Shown here: positions 56,840-64,000 of the stretch, in pieces
Position numbering within the stretch: the stretch's first letter is position 1
How the letters are laid out: each line of letters opens with the position of its first letter
NCBI RefSeq assembly: GCF_025460765.1
Contig: NZ_JAMWEG010000008.1
Location: 124,001 to 188,000, forward strand
Length of the DNA: 64,000 nt
Reading direction: 5' to 3'
From: Micromonospora sp. MA102
GTDB taxonomy: Bacteria > Actinomycetota > Actinomycetes > Mycobacteriales > Micromonosporaceae
The notes under the pieces: model-generated
Databases searched by the model: none
What the model was told of the DNA's origin: nothing
The model's input: the letters and a program-made list of their open reading frames with translations, nothing else
Translations under genes and position numbers: made by a program

Positions 56840-58393
56840 GTGGGCTGGCTCGACCGGGTCGAGGACCAGGTTGACGCCCTCCGGCGCGCCCGGGCGTTGC
56901 AGGAGGTCAGCCGCTCGGCGGAGGCGTGCGCGCTGCTGGACCGGGTCATCCGCACCACCGACGACCCGTGCGCGCGGGCGGACGCCCTGGTGCAGCGCCT
57001 CTCCGCACTGATCAATCTCGGTCGGACGGCGGAATTCACCCGGGCCATCGAGGACGCCTCCGCCGCCGTCCGGGACCTGGCCGAGCCCTACCTGCACGGG
57101 CACCTCCACGCCCTCGCCGCGCTCGCCGCGCACCACCAGGGCGCGCTGGACCGCTGCGTCAGCCACCTGGTCCGGGCCGCCCGGGCACTGGGCGCCGACG
57201 ACGACCCCGACCGGGACACCGCCTGGGGCTGGCACGACCTGGCGATGGCCTACTCCTACCTGAGCTTCCACGGCCACGCCCTCGGCGCGATCGAACGCGC
57301 CCGGCAGGTGGGCCTGACCGCCGGCATCCCGGAGGAGACCTTCGCCGCGCCCGGCATCCGGCTGCGCAACGCGGTGGCGCTGGACCACAACGGCGACAGC
57401 GACGGCTGCCTGCGGGTGCTCCGCGACGTGGCCGGCGACCTGGCCCGGTTCCTGCGCCGGGGGCGCGCCGGCAGCCTGCGGCCGAGCAGCCTGGCCGCCT
57501 ACGGCTACGCCGCGACCCGCCGGGCGGCGCTCGGCGACCGGGTGGACTCCGGCGGGGACGCCGACCCGGCCCGGCTGCTCGCGCACGGCGGGGACAGCGC
57601 CCGCGCCCGTGACCTGCGCCAGCTCGGCCAGGTCTGCCTGGCCGTCGCCGAGGGCCGGCCGATCGAGGCGGTCACCCGGCTGGACACCATCCGGGTCTCC
57701 GACGAGACGCTGGGCGCCGCCGAGGCGCCCCGGCTGCGCAGCGTCGCGCTCGCCCGGGCCGGTGACCACGCCGCCGCGCACCGGGCCGACCGGCACGCCT
57801 TCCGGCTGGCCGCGCAGCGCAGCGACCGGCTGCGGGACGTCTACATCGACGGCATCGCCGCCCGGATCGACCACGAGGAGATGCGCCGCGAGGCCGCGCG
57901 CTACGAGGGCGAGGCCCTCACCGATCCGCTCACCGGGCTGCCCAACCGGCGCCGGCTGGAGCGCTACATCGGCGCGGTGGTGGCCCGGGGCGAACGGGTG
58001 GTGATCGGCGTCTGCGACCTCGACGGATTCAAGGCCGTCAACACCCGGCACGGGCACCACTCCGGCGACCTGGTGCTGCAACGGATCGCCGGGGTGATCA
58101 ACCGGGTGATGCGGCGGGGCGACTTCGTGTCCCGCTACGGCGGGGACGAGTTCGTCGTGGTGCTGCCGGAGACCGGCATGGCGGAGGCGGCCGAGGTGGC
58201 CCGGCGGATCCAGGCCGCCGTGCACACCGAGGACTGGGAGTCGCTGGTCCCCGGCACCCCGGTCGGCGTGAGCATCGGCTTCGCCGAGGTCGACGGGAGC
58301 GCCGGCGTGAGCGTCCGGGAGGCGCTGGGCGCCGCGTTCGAGCTGGCCGACCGGGAGATGCTGCGCGCCAAGGACCGCCTCCGCGCCTCCTGA
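56840..58393 (+). CDS. Diguanylate cyclase with N-terminal helical-repeat domain
   Basis: 517 aa. Residues 1-350 are helical, TPR-like (repeated A/L-rich helices, e.g. [20 protein letters not shown]) and probably a sensory or docking domain; no membrane segment is present. The GGDEF domain occupies about 355-517: LTGLPNRR, active GGDEF at 434-438 and an inhibitory I-site RRGD at 425-428, spaced exactly as in feedback-controlled cyclases. It makes c-di-GMP from GTP and is product-inhibited. The GTG start follows AGGAGG. It is inserted between prmC and prfA on the other strand. Confidence 0.93.
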   Translation: MGWLDRVEDQVDALRRARALQEVSRSAEACALLDRVIRTTDDPCARADALVQRLSALINLGRTAEFTRAIEDASAAVRDLAEPYLHGHLHALAALAAHHQGALDRCVSHLVRAARALGADDDPDRDTAWGWHDLAMAYSYLSFHGHALGAIERARQVGLTAGIPEETFAAPGIRLRNAVALDHNGDSDGCLRVLRDVAGDLARFLRRGRAGSLRPSSLAAYGYAATRRAALGDRVDSGGDADPARLLAHGGDSARARDLRQLGQVCLAVAEGRPIEAVTRLDTIRVSDETLGAAEAPRLRSVALARAGDHAAAHRADRHAFRLAAQRSDRLRDVYIDGIAARIDHEEMRREAARYEGEALTDPLTGLPNRRRLERYIGAVVARGERVVIGVCDLDGFKAVNTRHGHHSGDLVLQRIAGVINRVMRRGDFVSRYGGDEFVVVLPETGMAEAAEVARRIQAAVHTEDWESLVPGTPVGVSIGFAEVDGSAGVSVREALGAAFELADREMLRAKDRLRAS

Positions 58394-58414
58394 GCGGGGG
58401 CGCCCGGCCGCGGG

Positions 58415-59503
58415 TCAGCGCCGGGCCAGCTCCGTCTCGCCGGCCAGCCGGGCCGCGCGGTCGGCCTCACCCAGGGCGTCGAGCACCCCGTCCAGTTCGC
58501 CGGCCAGCGCCAGGTCCAGGTTGTAGGCGGTGTAGCCGATCCGGTGGTCGGTGATCCGGTTCTGCGGGAAGTTGTAGGTGCGGATCCGCTCCGACCGGTC
58601 CACCGTGCGCACCTGCGCCTTGCGGGCGTCCGAGGCGGCCGCGTCGGCCTGCTCCTGGGCCGCGGCGAGCAGCCGAGCCCGCAGGATGCGCATGGCCTGC
58701 TCGCGGTTCTGCAGCTGCGACTTCTCGTTCTGGCAGGACACCACGATGCCGGTGGGTACGTGGGTGATCCGCACCGCCGAGTCGGTGGTGTTGACCGACT
58801 GGCCGCCCGGCCCGGACGAGCGGAACACGTCGATCCGCAGGTCGTTCGGGTCGATGGTGACGTCCACGTCCTCGGCCTCGGGCAACACCAGGACGCCGGC
58901 GGCGCTGGTGTGGATCCGGCCCTGCGACTCGGTGACCGGGACGCGCTGCACCCGGTGCACGCCGCCCTCCCACTTGAGCCGGGACCAGACGCCGTTGCCG
59001 CCCTCCGGCACGCCCTTGGTCTTGATCGCCAGGGAGACGTCCTTGACCCCGCCGAGGTCGGAGTCCTGCGCGTCGATCACCTCGGTGACCCAGCCGCGCC
59101 GCTCGGCGTAGCGGGTGTACATCCGCAGCAGGTCGCCGGCGAACAGCGCCGACTCCTCGCCGCCCTCGCCGGCCTTGATCTCGACGATGACGTCCTTGGC
59201 GTCGTGCGGGTCGCGCGGGATGAGCAGCTCGGCCAGCCGCTCCTCCAGCGCCGGCAGGGACGACGCGATCGCCTCGGCCTCGCTGGCGAAGGCCGGGTCC
59301 TCGGCGGCCAGCTCGCGGGCGGCGGCCAGGTCGGCCCGCGCCTGCTCCAGCTCACCGGCGGCCTTGTGCAGCGGGACCAGCTCCGCGTAGCGCCGGCCGA
59401 CGCGGCGGGCGGTGCCCTGGTCGGCGTGGATCGCGGGGTCGGCCAGCCGCCGCTCCAGCTCGGCGTACTCGTCGAGGAGGGCGGCCAGGCGCTCACTGCT
59501 CAT
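58415..59503 (-). CDS. prfA: Peptide chain release factor 1
   Basis: 362 aa, recognises UAA/UAG. The GGQ loop is in [21 protein letters not shown], and the PVT tripeptide anticodon is in [13 protein letters not shown]. Downstream of rpmE, separated by a hairpin. Confidence 0.97.
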   Translation of the reverse strand: MSSERLAALLDEYAELERRLADPAIHADQGTARRVGRRYAELVPLHKAAGELEQARADLAAARELAAEDPAFASEAEAIASSLPALEERLAELLIPRDPHDAKDVIVEIKAGEGGEESALFAGDLLRMYTRYAERRGWVTEVIDAQDSDLGGVKDVSLAIKTKGVPEGGNGVWSRLKWEGGVHRVQRVPVTESQGRIHTSAAGVLVLPEAEDVDVTIDPNDLRIDVFRSSGPGGQSVNTTDSAVRITHVPTGIVVSCQNEKSQLQNREQAMRILRARLLAAAQEQADAAASDARKAQVRTVDRSERIRTYNFPQNRITDHRIGYTAYNLDLALAGELDGVLDALGEADRAARLAGETELARR

Positions 59504-59570
59504 GCTGCGGGTGCTCCTTCGACGACGACGACCGGGCGGGAGTGGGCGGAAACGGGCACAAACGGACGAA

Positions 59571-59603
59571 CGCCCGTGCCCGGCACGGAGCCGGACACGG
59601 GCG
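59571..59603 (-). terminator. Hairpin between rpmE and prfA
   Basis: CGCCCGTGCCCGGC (59571-59584), ACGGA, GCCGGACACGGGCG (59590-59603): a 14-bp stem with one G-T-type pair. It could attenuate readthrough from rpmE into prfA. Confidence 0.65.
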
Positions 59604-59615
59604 TCGTCGACGGAG

Positions 59616-59840
59616 CTACTTGGCCTTCTTGGCCTGAACCTTGGCGTACTTCTGCTGGAACTTCGCGACCCGACCGGCGGTGTCCAGCACGCGCTGCTTG
59701 CCCGTGTAGAACGGGTGGCAGGCGCTGCAGGTCTCGACGCTGATCGAACCGCCCTTGGCGGTGCTGCGGGTCGTGAAGGTGTTGCCGCAGGAGCAGCGGA
59801 CCTCGGTGGTCACGTACTCCGGGTGGATGTTGGGCTTCAT
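59616..59840 (-). CDS. rpmE: Ribosomal protein L31 (zinc-binding, C+ form)
   Basis: 74 aa. CSCGNTF and [12 protein letters not shown] supply the four Cys ligands of the zinc-containing form, so this is not the zinc-starvation paralogue. A purine-rich site precedes the ATG. A 240-bp gene-free region (59841-60080) separates it from the next, divergent gene; nothing else is seen there. Confidence 0.97.
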   Translation of the reverse strand: MKPNIHPEYVTTEVRCSCGNTFTTRSTAKGGSISVETCSACHPFYTGKQRVLDTAGRVAKFQQKYAKVQAKKAK

Positions 59841-60080
59841 GTCGCCTCGGTCCTTTCGTCGGTGGTCGCCGGGTCGCCGTCGTGCTCCCCGTCGTCACGA
59901 CGGGCTCGGGCGTGAACCGGAACCGGTGGCCGATTGACCAGTGTGCCATGGGCTTCCGCCGACCCGTCGAGCGGGCCGCACACCAGGTCCGGCAGACGCA
60001 ACGCTCACCTCCCGGTACGCATTCCCGCCCGTCCCGCGGGCATTCGTGGAGACTGCAGAGGCACGAACGGGAGGTACGGG

Positions 60081-60977
60081 ATGTTCCGCCTGATCGCCAC
60101 CCGCGGGTTGCCCGCCTCCGGCAAGAGCACCTTCGCCCGCCGGCTCCAGCCGGGCGTGGTCCGGATCAACCGGGACGACCTGCGCCGGATGATGCACGGC
60201 GAGCGGCTCTTCACCCAGTGGGCCGAGGGGCAGGTCACCCGCGTGCAGCGGGCCCAGGTGGAGGCCCTGCTGGCGGCCCGGGTGAGCGTCTGCGTCGACG
60301 ACACCAACCTGCGCTCACGCACCCTGCGGGACTGGGCCGAGCTGGCCGACCGGTACGGCGCGGCGTTCGAGGTGCACGACTTCACCGACGTGCCGCTGGA
60401 GGAGTGCCTGCGCCGGGACGCCGCGCGCCCCGAGGTGGACCGGGTCGGCGAGGCCGCGATCCGCCGGCTGCACGAGCGCTACCTGGCGAACCGCCCGTTA
60501 CCGCTGCCGGTGCCGACCGCCCGGACCGGCGGCCCGGCCCGCGTCGAGCGGGAGGCCGCCGAGCGCCCCGACATCGTGCTGGTCGACATCGACGGCACGG
60601 TGGCGTTGAACGTGTCGCGCAGCCCGTACGACATGACCCGGGTCGGCGAGGACGCGCCGAACGAGGCGGTGATCGCGGCGGTCCGGGCCATGCACGCGGC
60701 CGGGCACGCGGTGGTCTTCTGCTCCGGCCGGGACGCCACGGCCCGGGCGGACACCGAGGCGTGGCTGGCCCGGCACGTCCGGGTCCCCTACCTGGCGCTG
60801 CACCTGCGGGCGGTCGGCGACCAGCGTAAGGACGCCGTCGTCAAGCGGGAGATTTACGAGCGGGAGATCCGCGACCGCTACCGGGTGGTGGGGGTCTTCG
60901 ACGACCGGCAGCAGGTGGTCCGGATGTGGCGCTCGCTCGGCCTGACCGTCTTCCAGGTCGCCGAGGGTGACTTCTGA
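60081..60977 (+). CDS. Polynucleotide kinase/phosphatase-like protein (P-loop kinase + HAD)
   Basis: 298 aa. The N-terminal P-loop kinase has GLPASGKSTFARRL (Walker A) and NRDDLRRMM; residues about 175-298 form a HAD phosphatase with VLVDIDGTVALN (DxDGT) and VVFCSGRD. This order (5'-kinase, 3'-phosphatase) is that of T4 Pnkp. It may repair RNA or DNA ends. GGGAGGTACGGG precedes the ATG. No RNA ligase gene is nearby. Confidence 0.85.
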   Translation: MFRLIATRGLPASGKSTFARRLQPGVVRINRDDLRRMMHGERLFTQWAEGQVTRVQRAQVEALLAARVSVCVDDTNLRSRTLRDWAELADRYGAAFEVHDFTDVPLEECLRRDAARPEVDRVGEAAIRRLHERYLANRPLPLPVPTARTGGPARVEREAAERPDIVLVDIDGTVALNVSRSPYDMTRVGEDAPNEAVIAAVRAMHAAGHAVVFCSGRDATARADTEAWLARHVRVPYLALHLRAVGDQRKDAVVKREIYEREIRDRYRVVGVFDDRQQVVRMWRSLGLTVFQVAEGDF

Positions 60978-60983
60978 AAGGCG

Positions 60984-61021
60984 AGGAGGGGCCCCCGGGC
61001 CAACGCCCGGGGGCCCCTCCT
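60984..61021 (+). terminator. Very strong terminator after the kinase/phosphatase gene
   Basis: Perfect 17-bp stem: 60984-61000 and 61005-61021 with loop CAAC. A second imperfect hairpin (GCCGGGGGCTCCTC … GAGGAGCCCGCCGGC) lies at about 61027-61070 before the convergent gene. Confidence 0.88.
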
Positions 61022-61079
61022 GACCGCCGCGCCCGCCGGGGGCTCCTCCCCCAGGTCGAGGAGCCCGCCGGCGGGGCGG

Positions 61080-64000
61080 TCAGGCGGCGGGCGCCTCCGC
61101 CGCCGTGAGGGTCACCGCCGCCTCGGCGCGGACGCCGTTGACGGTGACCACGAGCAGCACCCGCCCGCCGGGACGCAGCGCGGTCAGCCGGCCGGTCTCC
61201 GGGTCGAACCGGGCCACGTGCCAGGGCTTCACCCCGCCGGCGTCGCCGATCAGCAGGTTCGGCGAGCCGGACCAGTCGGCGCTGACCGGGGCGGCCACCG
61301 GGACGGTACGGCCACCGGGCTGGGTGAGCGTGGCCGTGACGGCGGCCGGGGCGCCGACCGCGACCTCGGCCGGGGCGGCCAGGGTGAGCCGGTCGACGTG
61401 GGCGTGGAACTCCGCCGCGATCCAGCGCGGACCCTCGGCGAGCGGGTCCCGGCGGGCCTGCTCCGCCTCCTGGCGGGTCACCGGGTCGACGCCGAACTCG
61501 GTCCAGCCGGTGAAGCCGCCGAGCTGCGGCGGGGTGGACGGGTCCTTGCCCGAGTTGCCGTTGATCACGTACGGCACGCCGTCCACCCGGTCGGCGTGGA
61601 AGGTGCCGACGTGCCCGTTGACCAGGAGCGCACCCTTGCCGGTGCGGTGCTGGAAGTCGGCCAGCCACTGCTCCACCAGGGCGGCTTCCTTCCGGTCGCC
61701 GAGCTGGCTGGCCTTGGCCGGGCTGGGATCGCGGGGCGGGTGGTGGAAGAGCACGGTGACCGAGCCGACCGCCGGGTCGGCGGCCGCCGCGTCGAGCGTC
61801 TTCCGCAGCAGCTCCACCTGGTCGAACCCGCCGCCTCGCAGGGACCCCGTTGCGGTGCTCAGGGTGAGGAAGCGGGTGCCCCCGTGATCGAAGACCCGTG
61901 AGGTGTCCCCGAACACGCTCCGGAAGTTGTCGATCGGCGCGCCCATCATCTCGTGGTTGCCGGGGACGTAGTAGTAGGGCAGCTCGCCGCCCAGCTCCTC
62001 GTCCAGGATCCGCTTGGCCAGCGCGAAGTCCGCCGGATAGGCGGTGTCCACAAAGTCCCCGTCGATGACCAGGAAGTCGGGCTTCGCCGCGCGGATCTCG
62101 CGGAGCGTACGGCGGGCCTGGGCGACCAGGTCGCTGTCCGGGTTCTCGGCCACGAACTGGGCGTCGGACATGACGGCGAAACGCCAGGGCGCCCCGTCGA
62201 CCGTGCCGTCGCGCAGCACCACCCGGTCGGTGATGTTCGGCTCCTCCGGCGCCTGCACCGTCGGGGGCACCCGGGCCACCAGGTCGTCGATGACGACCTC
62301 GCTCTTGTACTGCTTGGCCGGGTCGGTCTCGGCCACGTAGAACCGGCGCACCCGCACCGGGTACTGCACGCCGGGCGGGACGGTGAACTCGACGTACCGC
62401 CAGCCGGTCCAGGTCAGGTAGGGACCGCGCAGCACGAACTGGGTGTCCTGGGCGTCGTGCAGGTGCAGGCTGGGCCACTCGCCGGTGCCGTTGGCCTTGA
62501 TCCACATGCCGAACGCCTGCGGCTGACCGGGCACGTCGATCCAGGCCGGCGGGTCCGCGTACGCGGCGCGCGTGCCGGTGGACTGGCCGAAGTCGTACGA
62601 CATCCTGAGGCCGGTGCCGGTGTGCCCCTCGGCCGGGGCGACCGCCCCGCTGGCCCGCGCCTGGCTGAACTTCCAGGAGGCGGCGTCGTCGAAGCCGGCC
62701 ACGGGCACGTCGGTGAGCCCGACGGTGACCGGGAGCACGGTGGTCTTCGCGCCGACCCGCACGGTGACCAGCGCCGAGCCGGTGCCGCCGAGCGCGGTGA
62801 CCGCCAGGTTGCCGTCGGCCGTGGGGGTGACGCTGAGCAGGTCGTGGTCGTACTCGAGCTTCAGGTCGGCCGGCTCGATCGGCGCGGTGTTGCCTTCCGC
62901 GTCGTAGCCGACCACGCCGAACAGGCCGCTGTCGCCCTGCTGGTTGAGGCCGAGCCGGTCCACCGTGGAGTCGACGCGCTGCAGCGGGCCGAGGACGGTC
63001 AGGTCGAGGGTGCCGCGCGCCGATCCGCGCCAGGCCGTGACGGTGCTGCGCCCGGCCCTACCGGCCCGGAACACGCCGTCGTCGACGGTGCCCTGGGCGG
63101 CCGGGTCGGCCCGCCAGTGCGGCGCGCCGGCGGCCGGACCGTACGTCTCGTCGTAGCCCGCCGCGGTGAGCCGGCGGGTCAGGCCGGGGAAGACCCGGTC
63201 GGGGCGGCCGCCGCGGATCGGGGCGACGCCCGGCGCGGCGGTCGGGTCGCTCGCGGTCTCCAGCCAGTAGCCGGTGAGCCGGCCGCTGCCCTGCGGGGCG
63301 TAGATGGCCAGGCCGTTCGGCACCGGCCGCTCGCTGCCGTCGGAGGGGCTGTTCTCCACCTGGACCGCCGCCGCGCCCGGCTCCCGGGCCAGCAGCGTGG
63401 AGGAGCCGCCGCCGTCGAGGTTGAGCGCGTTCCACGCGCCCAGCTCGACCATCATCCGGCCCATCTCGGTCTGGGTGACGCCCCGGCTGTCCACCTGCCG
63501 GCCGTCCACCGTCAGCATGACCATCCGGCGGCCGTCGGCGGAGAAGCCGACCGAGGTGCGCGGCGCCAGGCTGTCGTCGGCGATGGTCTGCACCACGCCG
63601 TCGCGGACCAGCACACTGCCGCCGCCGACCGCGGCGCGCGGGCTGCTCCCGTCGGACGCCTTCGGCCGCCAGGTCAGGTCGACCGGATCGCCGGGGCGCA
63701 GCGCGGCGAGCGCGTCGGCGCCGGCCTCGCGGCCGAGGACCACGGTGGTCCCGGCCGGGATCGGGCCCTCCCCCGCCGTGGTGGCCACGGTGGCGACCCG
63801 ACCGCCGGTCACCGTCACCTCGACCACCCGCGCGGCGCCCTCGACGGCCCGCTTGCGGGTGTACGACCCCCAGAGCGGGGTGAAGACGCCAAGGCCGTCG
63901 CGCTGCACCATGTTGTTGAACTGGGTGAGCGGCACCGGCCCGGCGGGCAGGGTGGCGGTGCCCTCGAAGCCGACCTGGATGACCCGGCCGATCCCCTCGG
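61080..64000 (-). CDS. Phosphodiester glycosidase + metallophosphatase multidomain secreted protein (5' end outside window)
   Basis: Frame open to the window edge. The visible part is about 973 aa; N-terminal signal and start are missing. Order: a phosphodiester glycosidase (NAGPA-like) domain up to about residue 230 from the first visible start (LTQFNNMVQRDGLGVFTPLWG, MVELGAWNALNLDGGGSSTL), Ig-/carbohydrate-binding-like domains, then a calcineurin-type metallophosphoesterase from about 600 (VIDGDFVDTAYP, YYYVPGNHEMMG, VLFHHPPRDPS, NGHVGTFHAD), and a C-terminal beta domain. Probably an extracellular enzyme acting on phosphodiester-linked sugars such as teichoic acids; this is inferred from domains. 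Confidence 0.85.
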   Translation of the reverse strand, partial: EGIGRVIQVGFEGTATLPAGPVPLTQFNNMVQRDGLGVFTPLWGSYTRKRAVEGAARVVEVTVTGGRVATVATTAGEGPIPAGTTVVLGREAGADALAALRPGDPVDLTWRPKASDGSSPRAAVGGGSVLVRDGVVQTIADDSLAPRTSVGFSADGRRMVMLTVDGRQVDSRGVTQTEMGRMMVELGAWNALNLDGGGSSTLLAREPGAAAVQVENSPSDGSERPVPNGLAIYAPQGSGRLTGYWLETASDPTAAPGVAPIRGGRPDRVFPGLTRRLTAAGYDETYGPAAGAPHWRADPAAQGTVDDGVFRAGRAGRSTVTAWRGSARGTLDLTVLGPLQRVDSTVDRLGLNQQGDSGLFGVVGYDAEGNTAPIEPADLKLEYDHDLLSVTPTADGNLAVTALGGTGSALVTVRVGAKTTVLPVTVGLTDVPVAGFDDAASWKFSQARASGAVAPAEGHTGTGLRMSYDFGQSTGTRAAYADPPAWIDVPGQPQAFGMWIKANGTGEWPSLHLHDAQDTQFVLRGPYLTWTGWRYVEFTVPPGVQYPVRVRRFYVAETDPAKQYKSEVVIDDLVARVPPTVQAPEEPNITDRVVLRDGTVDGAPWRFAVMSDAQFVAENPDSDLVAQARRTLREIRAAKPDFLVIDGDFVDTAYPADFALAKRILDEELGGELPYYYVPGNHEMMGAPIDNFRSVFGDTSRVFDHGGTRFLTLSTATGSLRGGGFDQVELLRKTLDAAAADPAVGSVTVLFHHPPRDPSPAKASQLGDRKEAALVEQWLADFQHRTGKGALLVNGHVGTFHADRVDGVPYVINGNSGKDPSTPPQLGGFTGWTEFGVDPVTRQEAEQARRDPLAEGPRWIAAEFHAHVDRLTLAAPAEVAVGAPAAVTATLTQPGGRTVPVAAPVSADWSGSPNLLIGDAGGVKPWHVARFDPETGRLTALRPGGRVLLVVTVNGVRAEAAVTLTAAEAPAA

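Overview
The window is very GC-rich (codon third positions almost all G/C) and reads as chromosomal core DNA of a filamentous actinomycete, most likely the Micromonosporaceae (a Micromonospora relative). Supporting signs are a NucS mismatch endonuclease, a PduO–MurA divergent pair, a SigE-type ECF sigma factor, paired DivIVA-like coiled-coil proteins (FilP/Scy type) and an ethylmalonyl-CoA pathway. From established knowledge, the gene content resembles the Mycobacterium tuberculosis block Rv1298–Rv1324 (rpmE, prfA, prmC, sua5, atp operon, DUF2550, pduO/murA, nucS, epimerase, thiolase, thioredoxin), with insertions and rearrangement. No rRNA, tRNA, CRISPR array, insertion sequence or prophage was seen.

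Layout. 1–3.4 kb: 3' end of a penicillin-binding protein, an arginase-family protein and a thioredoxin/TPR chaperone. 3.4–12.2 kb: B12 and acyl-CoA metabolism (icmA, meaB, thiolase, methylmalonyl/ethylmalonyl-CoA epimerase, crotonyl-CoA carboxylase/reductase) interleaved with an Asp23 protein, a membrane protein and two small orphans. 12.3–15.8 kb: two coiled-coil polarity/cytoskeleton proteins. 15.9–26.7 kb: transporter, hydrolases, SigE sigma factor with its coupled membrane protein, a fused double 3-hydroxyacyl-CoA dehydrogenase, FHA protein, aldehyde dehydrogenase, nucS. 26.7–40.3 kb: ethylmalonyl-CoA mutase, ABC exporter, regulator, MFS pump, Tat esterase, 3-hydroxybutyryl-CoA dehydrogenase, murA/pduO, bounded by two copies of a secreted lysozyme-like gene with a shared leader. 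40.3–49.5 kb: the ATP synthase operon, in which an LCP-family gene and a strong hairpin separate atpD from atpC. 49.5–64 kb: glyA, a dehydrogenase, PBP1, phosphatase, sua5, prmC, a diguanylate cyclase, prfA, rpmE, a PNKP-like kinase/phosphatase, and the 3' part of a secreted phosphodiester glycosidase/metallophosphatase.

How the genes work together. Thiolase, 3-hydroxybutyryl-CoA dehydrogenase, Ccr, epimerase and Ecm form most of the ethylmalonyl-CoA route. IcmA (isobutyryl-CoA/butyryl-CoA interconversion), MeaB (mutase chaperone) and PduO (adenosylcobalamin synthesis) support the B12 steps. Although these genes are scattered over 35 kb, their upstream regions share two short operator-like motifs. 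Motif A (near CCTGAACGNNNGCTAAG) lies before icmA, thiolase-meaB, mce and both hydroxyacyl-CoA dehydrogenase genes. Motif B (near CTACCGNNNRGTAAC) lies before icmA, ccr, ecm and the aldehyde dehydrogenase. Several of these genes also look leaderless, with a -10 hexamer 6 nt before the start codon. This inferred split regulon, the duplicated leader-plus-lysozyme gene and the interrupted ATP synthase operon are the main things worth a second look.
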